A DNA stretch of 64,000 bases, taken from assembly GCF_019059575.1 (NCBI RefSeq), contig NW_024881505.1:1073501-1137500 (forward strand), written 5' to 3'. Each line of letters opens with the position of its first letter. The first letter of the stretch is position 1. A program made the translations under genes and the position numbers. Shown here one piece after another: positions 33,839 to 47,700 of this stretch. The notes under the pieces were generated by a model. The model searched no databases. It was given only the letters and a program-made list of their open reading frames with translations, and was not told the DNA's origin. This DNA is from Amphibalanus amphitrite (lineage: Eukaryota; Arthropoda; Thecostraca; Balanomorpha; Balanidae).

Positions 33839-35144
33839 CACCTTTTTAGCCGCGATTTAAAACAGTTGAACTCCATTTTAAAAAAGCTGATCTGTGATTT
33901 AAAACTTTTGAACTTGGGTTTAAAACACATGACTTCCGTTTTAAAAGAATTGAATACGATTTTAAAACAACTAACGACGATTTTAAAATAGTTCAATTTA
34001 TTTTTAAAAGAACTGAACTGCATTTTAAAGTGTACTACATATAGCATTATCTCATTCATTATTAATGCATTTTGTTGTCATGCAACCTTATCTAATACCT
34101 TGCCTTTTCTGTTGAAAGTGTAACTAATTTTTGTTTGCCGATGTGTTCTGATTATTGCTTTTTGCAATGTTTTTAAAGATAAAAAATCCGTTGTGATACT
34201 GGATTGTCAGGAGTGGCTGCGCCGAGCTCTCCGACAGTGCCATGGCATCAGCCCATGGACAGCGTCGCCGTGGTGTGTGACAACGCCCCGGCCCACAACG
34301 GCATCGAAACGGTGGCTTCTGACTTCTGAGGCCGAATTCGAGGGGCTTGAATTAATCCGAATGGCCCCCTACAGCGCGCCCCTGAACCCGATAGAAGAGT
34401 GTTGGTCGGCGTTCAAGGCGGCCATGAAACGGTCCATGGCCGTCACCTTCTGCGACATGCTGAACACGGGCGAGGCCGGTCCTGGAGGAGCACATCGACA
34501 GAGCCATAACAGCGATAACGCCGGTGTGCTGCCTCAACTGCTACAACCATGTCCAGAGGCACTACGCTGGCTGCATGGCTCTCTTGGACCTATCCATGGG
34601 TGTATAAGCTATGCTGTGTACCAGCTGCATGTAGCATGCCCGAAGATATGCAAAGATAGATGCGTCACAAAAGCATGACGATTTTCTATGCAAAGTTACA
34701 TGTGTACATTATTTCGAATAATTTCGATGTTAGCTAACGACTGTTAAGCAGTGAAACCACTGACAATGTTATCTGAATAGCCTTGCAATAAATGCAGTGG
34801 GATTTTTTATCTTTAAAAACATTGCAAAAAGCAATAATCAGAACACATCGGCAAACAAAAATGCAAAAAATAGCCCTACATTTTCAACAGAAAAGGCAAG
34901 GTATTAGATAAGATGCATTAATAATGAATGAGATAATGCTCTATTTAGTACACTTTAAAATGCAGCTCAGTTCTTTTAAAAATAAATTCAACTGTTTTAA
35001 AATCGTCGTCAGTTGTTTTAAAATCGTATTCAATTCTTTTAAAACGGAAGTCATATGTTTTAAACCCAAGTTCAACAGTTTTAAATCACAGATCAGCTTT
35101 TTTAAAATGGAGTTCAACTGTTTTAAATCGCGGCTAAAAAGGTG
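33839..35144. mobile_element. Foldback element with TTTTAAA arrays and a Tc1/mariner relic (1.3 kb)
   Basis: Inverted arms of about 345-350 bp (33839-34190 and 34800-35144) start CACCTTTTTAGCCGCG, and TA flanks both ends. Much of each arm is a roughly 24-bp tandem array around TTTTAAA. The central 600 bp holds a broken DDE transposase. The ORFs made of repeated SFK/CFK units are array translations. Confidence 0.85.
34193..34678 (+). pseudogene. Tc1/mariner-type transposase, C-terminal half, frameshifted
   Basis: One frame reads VVCDNAPAHNGIE, the second catalytic Asp region of Tc1/mariner enzymes. After a frameshift the next reads APYSAPLNPIEECWSAFK, the third catalytic (D/E) region. The N-terminal half is missing and the two motifs are in different frames, so it cannot encode an active enzyme. 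Confidence 0.8.
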
Positions 35145-35704
35145 TATATCAGCTTATAAGAAACTTCTTGAGGCAGTGTGTTACTCGTTTCGTGTAGCTG
35201 CTTAGACATATTCTGATGGCTTCCAATGATTCGTCTGATCCTTTGCTCGCTTTGCAAACTGTGCAGGAGATGTAGGCTAAGAGAACTGAGAAGAAACTTT
35301 ATGGTGGAGAGGCAGGCCATCCAAGAAATCAGAGGTGGTTGATATGCTTTTTCCTGCCGTTAAAACGTGTCCTTGTGCAGGGTGCCTGGCGCTGAAAAGG
35401 GTGCATATCTCCGTATTCCATCTCTTTATTATACCACTCCTCCCATTTGTGCTTTATTTTATGCCGTGCAGTATAGCACCTGATGACCAGAGGCATTGCT
35501 ACTGCCATATCATATTCTGGGCAAGCTTATGTCGCCCTCAGGCCTCAGCATACGAGTATAAATAGTCTTTGTCACCTTTGACATTCACTGGAATGGCAGC
35601 AGCGCTTCTTGGAGAATGGCATGCTTCACATGCTTTGACTTTTGATGCCTCTCGACGACTTCATGCAGGGCTTACGACCAGGCCGCGGAGATTTAGCTCG
35701 TCTA

Positions 35705-38700
35705 TCAGCCCAGGTAGTAGGCCCAGTAGGCGATGTTGAAGATGGCAAAGGCCACCACGGAGGCCAGTCGGGAGAACCGCTCCAGACGATCGGCCTTCTC
35801 GGCGCCCGTCATCGTCCAGTTGCCCTTCAGGGGCGTCACCTGCGTTACCAGGGGAATGCTTGTGAATAACATATCGCTATCAGTCCTCGTATCGTGATGC
35901 TTCGTGCATAAGTCGTGCCTGCCTCTGTTGTCATTCTCGGGGAATTGGGGAGTGAGCAGTACTAGGTCAATATTACCATCTGCCCATACCTACTGTTGCT
36001 TTTGGTGAAACACAAAAATAAAAAAGTGAAAATTGATTGCTTTTTTATTTTAACACTGCTTCAGACGCAGTAGACAGGTTGCAAGCCTATCCATTGTTAA
36101 AAAAAAACAGTGCGAGAGAGCAGAAGGCTGCGAGAAATTGAACAGCTTCCTCGATTCGGTGGCTCTTTTGGGTCCTACTTACCTTTGATTGCCCTTTTGC
36201 ATCAACAACCGTGGTTCCTTTCTTTTGAGATAGTCTGTAAAGTTAAATATGTCAGCTCCTAAACACAGTTTGGTTGCGGAAAATGTATGTTTTGCGATTG
36301 AGATAACAATGGCTATTGCTTCAAATGACTGATCCCATTCATTCATTTGACCAACGTGTTTGTCGTCGAAGATTGACAGAGCAAAGTTATTCTTATCCGG
36401 TGGCTTAACATGGTGCGTGCCTTTTAAGTTTTAGGTCTATCTGATACTCGAAAATCCTGTCCCAAGCTCGCCTTCTGACTGTTAAATCACCATATCAGCA
36501 AGCTTTGATGAAATTTAAAAATGTAATAAAACGTGTGTCCCGGCTACCTGGCTGAACAGAATGGAAACGGCACAGAAAGGAGCGCGATAAAACTGTTGTT
36601 TCCCATCTGGTGTTTGGATGGCTTCTGAGAGCTGAATCAGTACCCTGTAGGTTTTGACATCAGCATCGGTTTTCGCATACCTGAGGACGACTATGTACTC
36701 CAGGATTGTCCCGAAGACGAAGACGATACATGCTAGTGTCCAGACGTCTATCGCCTTGACGTAACTGACCTCAGGCATTCCTTGGCTGAAAGGGCAAAAT
36801 GTTTAATTTTTAATACACCTAAGAAGAAGCAATAAGCATCGATATATTATAACAAACCTCAATCTCAATGTGTCAGTGAATGATGCATGGCAGTTCCATT
36901 AGAATAATGCACTGGAGCTTTGAAGTAAATGTGTCATTCGCAGTCATTTAGCTAATTGCGAGAATAACGGATCTGCACTGTGTGATAAACGGTTATTTTA
37001 TTTACAAGTCGCGTACTCACACATTGGCGCTGAAGAGTGCGGTGAGTGTCAGGAGAGTGGTGATGACCAGCACCATCCGACCGGGCACCATTTCGGGAGG
37101 AACCTGAAATAATGGGTCAGCGTCAGGGGAGTGGTGATTACGAGCACCATCCGTCCGGGCATCATTTCGGCTGGAACCCGCAACACAGTGTAAGAGACAG
37201 GTCCTAAAGTCCTGGTGGTCATTGTTTTAGCACTTTCAGTACCCAAACCCTGCACCATTTATTAGTTATTACACAATACTGTTAAAGTGCTAGCACATAA
37301 ATGCCATTGAAAGATTGACTGGTGTCGGGATACCAACAGTTGAACTTGTCAAGGATGCATTTCTTTCATCGATGACAAATTAAAACCAAGTCATAAACTA
37401 CTCCGCGCATGTTCTGCTGAAACAACAGGTATGCCTGTTCAGTCTTCACGGCAGCTAGTCCATTACGGCCACCAGCAGCTCGTCCATTACGGCCACCAGC
37501 AGCTCGTCCATTACGGCCACCACCAGCTCGTCCATTACGGCCACCAGCAGCTCGTCCATTACGGCCACCAGCAGCTCGTCCATTACGGCCACCAGCAGCT
37601 AGTCCATTACGGCCACCAGCAGCTAGTCCATTACGGCCACCAGCAGCTCGTCCATTACGGCCACCAGCAGCTCGTCCATTACGGCCACCAGCAGCTCGTC
37701 CATTACGGCCACCAGCAGTCAGGGGCGGATCCAGAAAATCTCCAAGGGAGGGGCCATTAGAATCCAGGAGGCCCCCCCCCCATAATCCCACCTGTTAGAG
37801 GCCCCATCTTCCCACTTGTTGGGCCCCCCCAAAAAAACTGCGTCTATTGAGCTTATCTAGCTGTTCAGGCAACATCTCAACATCTGTGCAGGCTTGGAGG
37901 CCCTCTGTGCAGGTTAGGAGGCCCTGTAAAAGTGGCCATCTCTGTGAGTATAAGAGACCTCCAAGTTATGAAAAGCTTTACCAATCTTCTAACAAAGAAG
38001 TCTTCTCAGCTAGTCTTCTAAGAAATAACTAAGTGGGTAGGTTAAAAAAAACTCATCGGATTTCGGCCACTTTATTTTCAGGAGGCCCCCTTTTCAGCTT
38101 TTTAACTTTTTAACTTTTTATTTTATTTTTGAAAAAAATCGGTCAAGGGGGGGCCATGGCCCCCATGGCCCCCCCTTGTATCCGCGCCTGCCAGCAGCTA
38201 GTCCATTACGGCCACCAGCAGCTCGTCCATTACGGCCACCAGCAGCTAGTCCATTACTGCCACCAGCAGCTAGTCCATTACGGCCACCAGCAGCTCGTCC
38301 ATTACGGTCAAGGGTCAATAGGCCTGCTTTGAGCCATGACGACCCTTTGTAGCTTGAGCTTACCAGTGAAAACATGAATAGCTCAAAGTGTCTGGATGAT
38401 CAATGTCATGATATTGGGGCTGGAGACCGCTGAATGCTAAAAAAAAAGCACACACACACACTTGTCTTTGCCTTATGTCACCATTACCTATACCTACTTT
38501 TTTTCTGAAACGGTGCGCTAACAATGGGGAATGACTCGTTTATTTTGGATCAGCCCGATGTTAACAACCCTTATAAACTATACATTCAATGGTCATATAT
38601 CCCTCATGCTTATGTCCCAGCGGCCAGCACCGTGATCATCAATGCTCATGGCTCTGATTATGATGCACAATTACATGCGTAAATACATGCCCTGGGGCAG

Positions 38701-41700
38701 GCCTTCGACGCTATGCGTACCCATAGTGAGAGCCAGTGAACAATATAGGGGAGAGTGGGGTAAGATGCTCAGGGTGGGAAAGACGCCCCACCCCCTCTAG
38801 CGGCGAAACAAAGAATCGAACCTGGAAATTAATGGTCTTAGCGTAAAGCGGAAGCCTGCCTTGTTAACTGCACAAAAATTTGCGAAGCTCAGTTGGGCAA
38901 CGGCTGGCTGATGATTGAATGTTTTTTATTTGCTGCTTTCAAAAAATATTTAGGTGTCAAAACATTGTAAATATCAAAGAAGGTAGAATATTTTTGCGTC
39001 CCTTGCTATAGTCGTGATACATTAGCATGCGTGTACTGTGTCCCAAGCAGTTTGTTTCAGGGTGTTGTTTTATGGCTAACAAATTGTACTGATTTAATGT
39101 TACTTCGGTACCTTGGGGTAAGATGCCCCCTGTCCTGATGGGGAAAGACGCCCCCCTAAAACCGTAGGCTGGCCTTCAAGGAACCCGTCAAATCATTTAT
39201 TACATAATTGTAATGTAGACAGAAGCCGATCTGGGACTATTGAGAGTCCAGTACGGTGGGTGCTCCCCATGCCGGTCTCTCGGCCCACACAGCGACTTTT
39301 TGGGCGGCATCTGACCCTGAGAGCCCTCACGACGGCCTCTGTGGGCCCCATTATTGGCTCCAGGGCCCCTCACGACATCCTTTGAGGGCTCCCTCCACGG
39401 GCCGCGCTGGCATCTGAGGTCCCCACGATTGGCTCGAGGGCCCTCAAGTATCATGAAGACCTATAAGAGCCCCACAGTGGTCTCCGAACGCCACCACGGA
39501 GGCTTGTTTGGCCGCGCTGGACTATAATGGCCCTAACGATGACCTCTGAAGCCCCTTACGACTACTTTTGAGGGCCCTTATGATGACGTTTGGTGTCTTC
39601 TGCAGGCTCGAAGGGACTACTGATTCGTTCAGGCGATTCACGTGCCCATTTATGTCACTTATAGTGCAGGGGGCATCTTACCCAACGCCAGGGGGCGTCT
39701 TTCCCACCCTGTGGGGTAAGATGCCCCCTTTCACTTCTTCAGGAAAATGCTTAATAGCAAAAAAAAAGTTATCATATTACAGGCACGAAAGTGTGATATT
39801 TTTGGAGAAAAATGATGTCGGCTTCCGTTGAAACTCCAAGTTTTTGCTTTCCCATCGTCATTTTCGAATAATATATGACATAGCTAAACCCTGGGCATTT
39901 TCCCCACTCTCCCCTACGTACCCATAGTGAGAGCCAGTGAACAATATGCGTACCCATAGTGAGAGTCAATGGACAATATACGTAGGTACCCAGAGTGAGA
40001 GCCAGCTGACACTAAATATATATTATACATACCCATAGCGAGAGCCAGCTGACCATCACCACCAACAGACTGGGCACATACACGGCCAGGATGGAGAAGC
40101 GCAGCTTGCGCTTGAAACGCATCTCGAAGTTGAGCTCCGCATACGAATCTGGGGACGAATAACAGTGTGGTTGTCGTTGAAGTAGATTAATATCAGGCTT
40201 TTTAATATCAGACGCTCGCGTCTCAGGTTTTTTCACAAGGTAGACTTTCGATATTACTCATAAGATACTTTTGACATTCGGACCCCCTGGATCGCTGATG
40301 TGCAGGCTGCAGCGTTGGTGGACTGGCCGTCGTCTGTTAAGCGATACCTATAGCTACACATTCAGCTGTTGTATAGCTAAACATTCAGCTCAGCTAAAAC
40401 TATGGGCGTGTTAGAGCTCAAGTACAACTGTCTCAGAGTGACACGCTGCCGGGATCCACGTGGCCGTCACGTGCGCCGGGACTGTGTACTGGCTGCTATG
40501 GGAATGTGCATTGTACTCGGTACAGGTGGAATAATGGGTCCCCCGATTCCTTAGGGCTAGCTGCTGAGCATCATTAACGTTTGTGCTTTTTCTGTTTCTG
40601 GCGGGTGCAGTATTTCCCCTATAAGCGTGTTCGTCCATTGAGTCGTTTCTCAGAAGCGGTATGGAGCGGACCTTACGGGCAGGTCTGCCTAGGTTCGTGG
40701 TGGCTTTGTGTATTTGACGTCTGAGAGCCACCTGACAACACCAGGATTCACCTGAATTCCGAATAAATGTTGCGTACCAGAATTGTGAATTGAAGATATC
40801 GTGAAATTTCGAATTTGCGATGGTTGTAGCATAGACCACTATATACCGGATTCTATATACCACTATATACCGGTATATAGTGGCCTATGGTTGTAGTTTT
40901 TCAATTGATGTTATTCACTTATACGTCATTAGAATGCTGGTGTGTCTATATCGGTTGGAACCATCACGTTTTTTTTTTAGGCATTGACAAAAAACTCCAT
41001 CTACCGAATACCATAAAGTTAACGGTTTTATCAGTAACTTCGCAGTCACAGCCAGGGGTGTAATTTTATATCTCTTTGTGGGGGCAGATGCACCCACAAT
41101 CCTGAAATATGCCCCACAATGATGAAAATGCACCCACAAGTCTTATGTCACAAGCGCCCTTTCGAGAGCACGGCGCCCTTCGCATGCTCTAACGGCGTCC
41201 TCCTGACCGCCTCGCGTTCCTGGCTAATATAGCGTTTTTAATCACTCGGCGCCCTTCTGGGAGAATGGCGCCCTTTTGACAGCACTGCGCCCTTCTCATG
41301 GTCTAACGGCGCCCTCCTGACCGTCTCGCGCCCTAAATGTCTCTGTCCACCGTGCATATCTCGACTGTTCGGCGCCCTTCTGGCCTCTCAGCGCCCCTGG
41401 ACCACATAGCGTTTTCAATCAGTTTTGTCAGGTGTGCATAGGCGATTTAGATTACAACCACAGTCCACAGGCCATGTTTGCTTCCAGTCTTCTGTAAACA
41501 TTGTTAGCATTTGCTGTCTGTTTTCGTGTTCGGTAGAACGACTGTACCCTCGTACTCTCATTACCAAAGTGCCATAATGTGGTGCGCTAATGTGACCCAA
41601 CGATTTAAGTCTGCTTCTGTTTAGTTACGGCGTGCTTGTGAATGTCTATATACACTGGACAATGGACATGCTGGTAGGAACGTAACCGTTTGCTTTTATA

Positions 41701-44700
41701 GTCGTTATCCACACAATTTGGCGCATGTGACGTGTGTCGTGTGACAACGTGCCGTGTGTTTCTTTGATCAGCCAATTATAATGTTAGTCACTCGTCGATG
41801 TGGGACATGGAGACAATGTTATGCGCAATTGCTTTACCTTTACGACTGAAGGCATGTTCTGTATCAAATATGTCAGTCAGCTTTATCGATTCGATTGTTC
41901 TAAACAAAAGAAAACACTAAAGAGCTAGTTGAATCTCTCATTTTTTCCTTCCGGGAGGCTCCATGAATGCTGCTTTACCATACCTGCATGCTACCTTGAG
42001 TGATTCCCCGAATTTGACTTGATGTTTGATGTTATGAGTAAGCGACATCGCAACATAAATAGAAAAATAGCCACAGATACGTATATGGGCGTTACCTTTG
42101 CAGTCTGCATGCTGGTGAAATGTGACAGCAATAACATATGCCCTGAATACCACCTTATCAGTCTGCCAATGGGGTTTATCAGGTGACCGTTGCTGGTTTT
42201 CACAGAGAGACAATAAAGTTGGCATTTGAATGCCGTGTGATTGGCAGGCAGGCAGAGACGAATACAGCATGCATGACTGATCAATGACCCGTGTGAACGG
42301 GCTCTCTGCTCGCGAGGGAAGTTGCCCGACTACCGCTGTCTACTCGAATGATTAGTGAGGGCTGTGTTTTCCCTTTTAAGATCGTGTATCCATGCCTGTT
42401 GGAATGGGTTGTGCTGTGGCTTCTCCTGTGTTCAGACGACGCAATGATCGCTGGAAACACCGATGATGGTATTACTGCTTACCAATTAGAATGTGTATGG
42501 TGACTGGCGGCAGCATGCGAATCTCCTCCAGGTAGAAGCTGCTCATGACGATATCCTCGTGAGTGATGCCCTTCGTGTGCCACTCCAGCAGCAGCGTCTC
42601 CACGCTGTAGATATCTTCAGCGGGGAATTGGGGCGAGCGGTCAATAATCACCAAGGGTCCCACGCAGGGGCGGCGGATTCGGGGGGGCAGGGGGGGCAGC
42701 TGCCCCCCCTGGCAAACTCGTGGGGGGGCAAAAGTATCTTTTTGCTCCCCCATAATTTGTGACAAAGCTTAGACAAGAAACCATATACCTGATTATTCCG
42801 TTCGATCATCTGAAGATATAACCAGATGCCCATATACTTTATCATACGTTGCCTTTCTTAAATGGCAAGCGTTTACGTTCAATTGAAGTTTTCCTCTCTT
42901 CAACCTAGTTTTGGAGGCATTATAAGCGTCAACGTGACGCAGCGGCAACCCAGGCCTTCAGTGACCGTTTACAGGGGCGACGGATACGGGGTGGCAGAGG
43001 AGGCATCGTTCCCTAAGAAACTTTTGGAGGAGGGGCAAAGTATATTCTTGCCCCTCCATAATTTGTGCCCTAAACATGAGGAAAATTTCCATAATCTGAT
43101 ATTGCAGCTAATAGCTAGGCGCTCCTACAGTTTGTCCAACGGTGCCTTTTGAATATGTGTAAATGCTAACCATTTCCGCTTTATATCTTTTTTTTTTGTC
43201 TTTTCAGATTCTATTTATAGATGTGTGCAAGAGACGCAACTCATACCTTCAGTGGTCATTTGCCTCTATTTTGTACCTACATAAATGCCAAATCGCAAGC
43301 GAGCGGAGACGGAAGGGCTAGCCATTCGCTTGCGGGTAGCTAGGACTGATGAGCGCTCATAATAAGCCACTCCCCTGATTTTTCCGAGCGCAACAGTTTC
43401 CAGCGCATAAAATGGTAAAGGCCGAGGTCGTACACATTGACGACATTGACCAATGCACGGTATGGTATGACACCCAAAGGCCAGTCATCAGAGATCTGCT
43501 TTGGGCATTCGGAGGCTTGTGTGGGGCCAGTGTAAAAACTAAATGTTCACAGTTCAGCATCCGCTTTATTTCAGTTTTCACTATTAAAAAAAGTAAAAAT
43601 TTATGTTGGAAACTTTTGAGGGTTAGGGCACTGATCATTAGTGCCAGTGCCCCCCCCCCTCTTTCTAAAGGCTGACTATAGAATAAAGAGCATCAAACAC
43701 GAACAGTAGCAGCGAAACACTTTCAATTAAGGGGAGGGGGGGACACTGCCGACTTTTGGTCCCATTCTTTCCATGCAACGCCCATAGGGCCAACGTTAAA
43801 ATGCCAAAATCAAAGGGGGCACGGTGCCCCGGTGCCCTCCCCGTTCCGCCGCCTATGAACAAGAAAGCAAAATCTGAGGCATTTTGGAAAAATGAGTATG
43901 CCCCACAGCGTCCGATAACTACCACCTTCCAGTGGGTCAAGCCAACGGGGACCAAGTCTATAATGGCACTTAACGATAGCACTAACCTTCTCTCACTTTT
44001 TGTTGAAGTCTATGGTTTCGGCCACATGGACTGGCTGCACTGAGGTCGTTTGGTATGTGCAACTGTAATTAAAGCCACCTGAGGCACCCTGACACCAGGC
44101 TGAAGCTGGGTTGGAAATGCTTCGTCTTTGCAGATATCACTGGCCGCTGATTCTCGAGTGCCTGAACCGGTAGATGTGGCAAAATTTGGTGTGATAATTT
44201 GGCCCTTACCGCAGTCAGCGCACCCTAAAGCCCTAATAAAGAAACGCCCTACCAAGAGTTTCTGGCAGCTCCGTTCCATCGCTTCCATCCTCAGGACACA
44301 TAAATCCTTCTCCTCCACGCCGCAACCCCCACTCCGGGCTGGACAGGCACCTTTACCTCATGTGGGCTGCTCCCTTGGAGCGGCACCGCTGCTCCCGACG
44401 GAGCGCACCCCGTAGCCGGGTGCAGAGAGTGCTTGGGGGGCTGATCGGCCTGTCCTTTCGCAGCCCCGGCGACTCTCTAGGGTGTCTGCCCAGACCAATG
44501 TCTCCCCCTAATTCCTATCATCCTTCCGGCCCTGAAATGGTCTCGTCAGACCGAAAGGGCCTAACCCAACAAAACAAAACAAAAACAAAAAAGAGCTTCT
44601 GGATTCTCGTTCCAGTCCACCGTTCCTTCACCCCAGCCCACCGCCGCGCTCCCTCACCTCAGCCCTTCGTTCCCAGCTTGACGAGCGTTTGGGCCTTAGT

Positions 44701-47700
44701 TAGGCCTTGCTGTAGACTAACTGTATAAACCCATCGAGACAGCCCTTCTAGGTGAGCTTAGTTGGCGAACCACTGCCTTGGGGAGTGTTTCTGGCGGATC
44801 GCTGTCCCAATAGGTTTAAATGCGACCGACTGTCTCTGAATGTTTGAGCGGTCTCCTCCCGCTGTGAACTAGTTTCAGTTGATATCTATCTCAGAAATAC
44901 TTTTTAAAGGAAGGTTAAACGGAAATCGAACGTAAAATGAACAGAGGAAATGGTAACGAGTTACCTCATTGAAGAATAGCGCTCGCCTACTTCAAAAGGT
45001 TTGGAATCGTTCTTCAACATCTAATATGCGATCGGGTTATGGCATAATTTTTCCCATTAGCGATTTTTTTCTAATACAGCAATACGAAAAGCGTTACATC
45101 GTCCACTGGCGGATCCAGGGAGCGGGCATTTAAAGCAAATATTTATTCTCCCTCCCCTGGCCCCTGCATCGCCCGAAATAGACAAACGTACCTTATGTTT
45201 CCTAATAAAACACTTTTTTATCAGCATTTTTTTTTTGCTTTATACTGTTCAGCAGTAGATCCGTAAGGAATCGAAATCCGATGAGTTTTTGGATTTTGGA
45301 CACTTTTTTTTTGGGGGGGGGAGGTATGTCCCCTACAGCGTCGAAAACGCCTTTCTGGATCCGCATATGACATCATCTCGACTGGGATCTTGCCCCCCCC
45401 CACGCCAAAATCGAATCCGCCGCCACTGGACTCCCACGCTGGCGTCCCACCGAGCTCTACAGCTCGCCCGGCCATCCCGCTCACCAGGCTCGCCACGTGA
45501 TGCAGCACATTGCACAAAGCTAGTTAACTCCGTTGTGCGCAAATAAAAAACACTGGATACGTGCTCAATACATTATAGAAAGCAGTCACTCATGTAGACC
45601 TGCACTCAAACTAAAGTTGTGCCAAGTATCTCACTTGGTTTTCCGTATACCTTCGTTTGCGCTGACCAAGTTTGGATTAATTAAACTTAAACCTTATTTT
45701 GTGGTATGACAGTTTGACGTTTGTGAAAAGCGATAATGTGAACACATATATTGCACAAACCGGTTTCGATATTACTTCATTAGTGTGCAAATGTATAAAT
45801 AAAACAGGTTATGAAGGAGTGAGTGGGGCCCACCTATTTCGTCTCCGTTTTGTATTTTGTGTGTTTTATTTATATATTTGCACGCTGATGAAGTAATATC
45901 GAAACCGGTTTGTGCAATATATGTGTTCACATTATCGCTTTTCATAAACCTTATTTTGTTGTGCATTTTGAAAGTAAGAATTGCATTATTGCCTGTGTAG
46001 TTCAGACATGAGTCAGCATTGGTAAACAATATGAAAAAATCACCTTTTTTAACTTACAGCTTTGTATCTTCACCCGGCAGGTCTGCCTATCCATCGGGTA
46101 GTTGAAGTAGACCATGTTGCACTTGACCGTTATGAGGTACAGGCTCGTCTGAAGCGGGGTCAACGGGGCCGGTGTGACGTTTTCGTATATCCCTAGAAGT
46201 CGTGACAATCAACATGACATTTATCATACCAATGGTTATATAACAGTGTTCGCCACGGGCCGCAAAATCCCATCCAACCCGGCCCAGGCCCTGGGTTCAC
46301 AACCCGGCTCAGCCCGAGTGGTAAAAGTGTCAACACCCAGCCCGGCCCGTCAAAACAAATGGATTGACAAGTGCTGACACCACACAGATATTATGTCATC
46401 CAAAGGTAGCAAAGAAACAATCTTTGGGAGCAGCATGCACTTGCACAATGCACTTGTATGCTTCATCGTTTTTTAGTCTTGCACAGAAATAAGCTATATA
46501 CATAGCTGTGTTTTTGTCTCAGTCGCGAACCTCGAGTCTATTTTAAAGTTATTGGCCCAGCCCGTCCTCAGCCCACCGATCCTTCATAACCTGTCATGGA
46601 TTACTCGTAAATGAAGATTGGAAAGCGAAAACATTAAATTAAGTACATGTTTTTAGTTGTTCGTGATGAGATCTTTCGATTGGCATTTGAATTCTCCAAA
46701 TCGGACCATTAGTTCGGGAGATAACAGGGGGGGGGGGGTAAATTTACCCACCCCCAGCCCCGCGCGTTCGGCCGGAGACCCCAGCCCCACGCGGGTTAAG
46801 GTCCTAGGTCATCGGGTGACCTTCCAGGTCAGGTCAATGACCCGAAAATCGGGAAAATCGGGACCTGTTAGAAAGTCGTAAAGTGTGGCTGCTATGGGGT
46901 TTTCCGGGGTGCTGATCACGAAATGCCTTCGTGCCTTATGCCTTCGTAACATGTTACGAAGGCACCAAAACTACTTCGTAAATGCTCAAATGGTTGCTAA
47001 ATTCGAAATCAGCTCCAAAAGCTAGCCTAGAAACATGTAAAACTCGAAAAAGTGAACCGAAGTCACCAAAGGTCAATGACCTGACCTGACATTCAGGTGA
47101 CCTTGACATCCACCAGAATGCATGGGAGCCACATCAGATCACATGTTTGAACGTTTGAAACCACGAAAAGCTTGCAAACGCGCGGCTAATGCGAGCCGAC
47201 ATACGCCGAATTGCGATTCCGGCCAAACATGGTCTCAGAAAGTAGGTCACAGGTCAAAGGTCATTTGGGTCAGGGTCATGAAATTTTCAGGGTAGGTGTA
47301 ATTTTTTTTCGTGATTTGTAAAGTAACAAAATATATTTACACGTAAGATCCATTACAATATTGCATCGCAGGATTTTTTTCCACAAGCGCGATTTACGCG
47401 CACGCACACGCACACAAGGACACATACACCCATACACACGGAGGAGGTCGGGGCCGTTCCGCAGCCGGTGCCGCTCCCTGACGCGGCGGTCACAGCGCCC
47501 CGCCGGCTTCCTCCACAGTGACCACTTGGTCGCAAAGGTCTTTGTGCAGGTAGAAGAAGATGTAGCCGTTCCTCTGGTGTCCGGCCTCGCCCAGAACGTC
47601 GGCCTCGTCCACACAGCTGACGCGCCGATCGTCGTAGTGGAACCACCTGTCCCTGCCGACGCTGTACTCATCCGACACGTAGTGCCCAGAGTGCGTGGCG

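Larger units (their letters stand above)
42615..46057 (-). other. Receptor intron after the Cys-loop exon
   Basis: The intron is filled with repeat fragments. 42665-42720 has CAGGGGCGGCGGATTCGG with G/C runs. 43020-43075 repeats part of 42718-42770. 43755-43855 is the repeat shared with 11905-12003. 44312-44590 and 45721-45948 are listed separately. No host exon was recognised. Confidence 0.5.

Noticed and set aside
33718-35205. Coiled-coil-like ORFs of SFK/CFK repeats
   Set aside because: They are translations of the TTTTAAA arrays in the foldback arms, present on opposite strands at each end.
36515-36680. Longer M3 exon reading on to ILFSQ
   Set aside because: Donor CTCAG-GTATGC at 36680 gives phase 2, which fits the next exon (36183-36234) and then M4. 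The longer version breaks the frame.
37366-38375. HQQLVHYG and GRNGRAAG repeat proteins
   Set aside because: The 24-bp unit has no stops in several frames; the reading is a by-product of unit length and lies in a receptor intron.
40411-40863. 150-aa ORF on the - strand
   Set aside because: No motif, no splice context, and it ends in a palindromic AT-rich stretch within a receptor intron.
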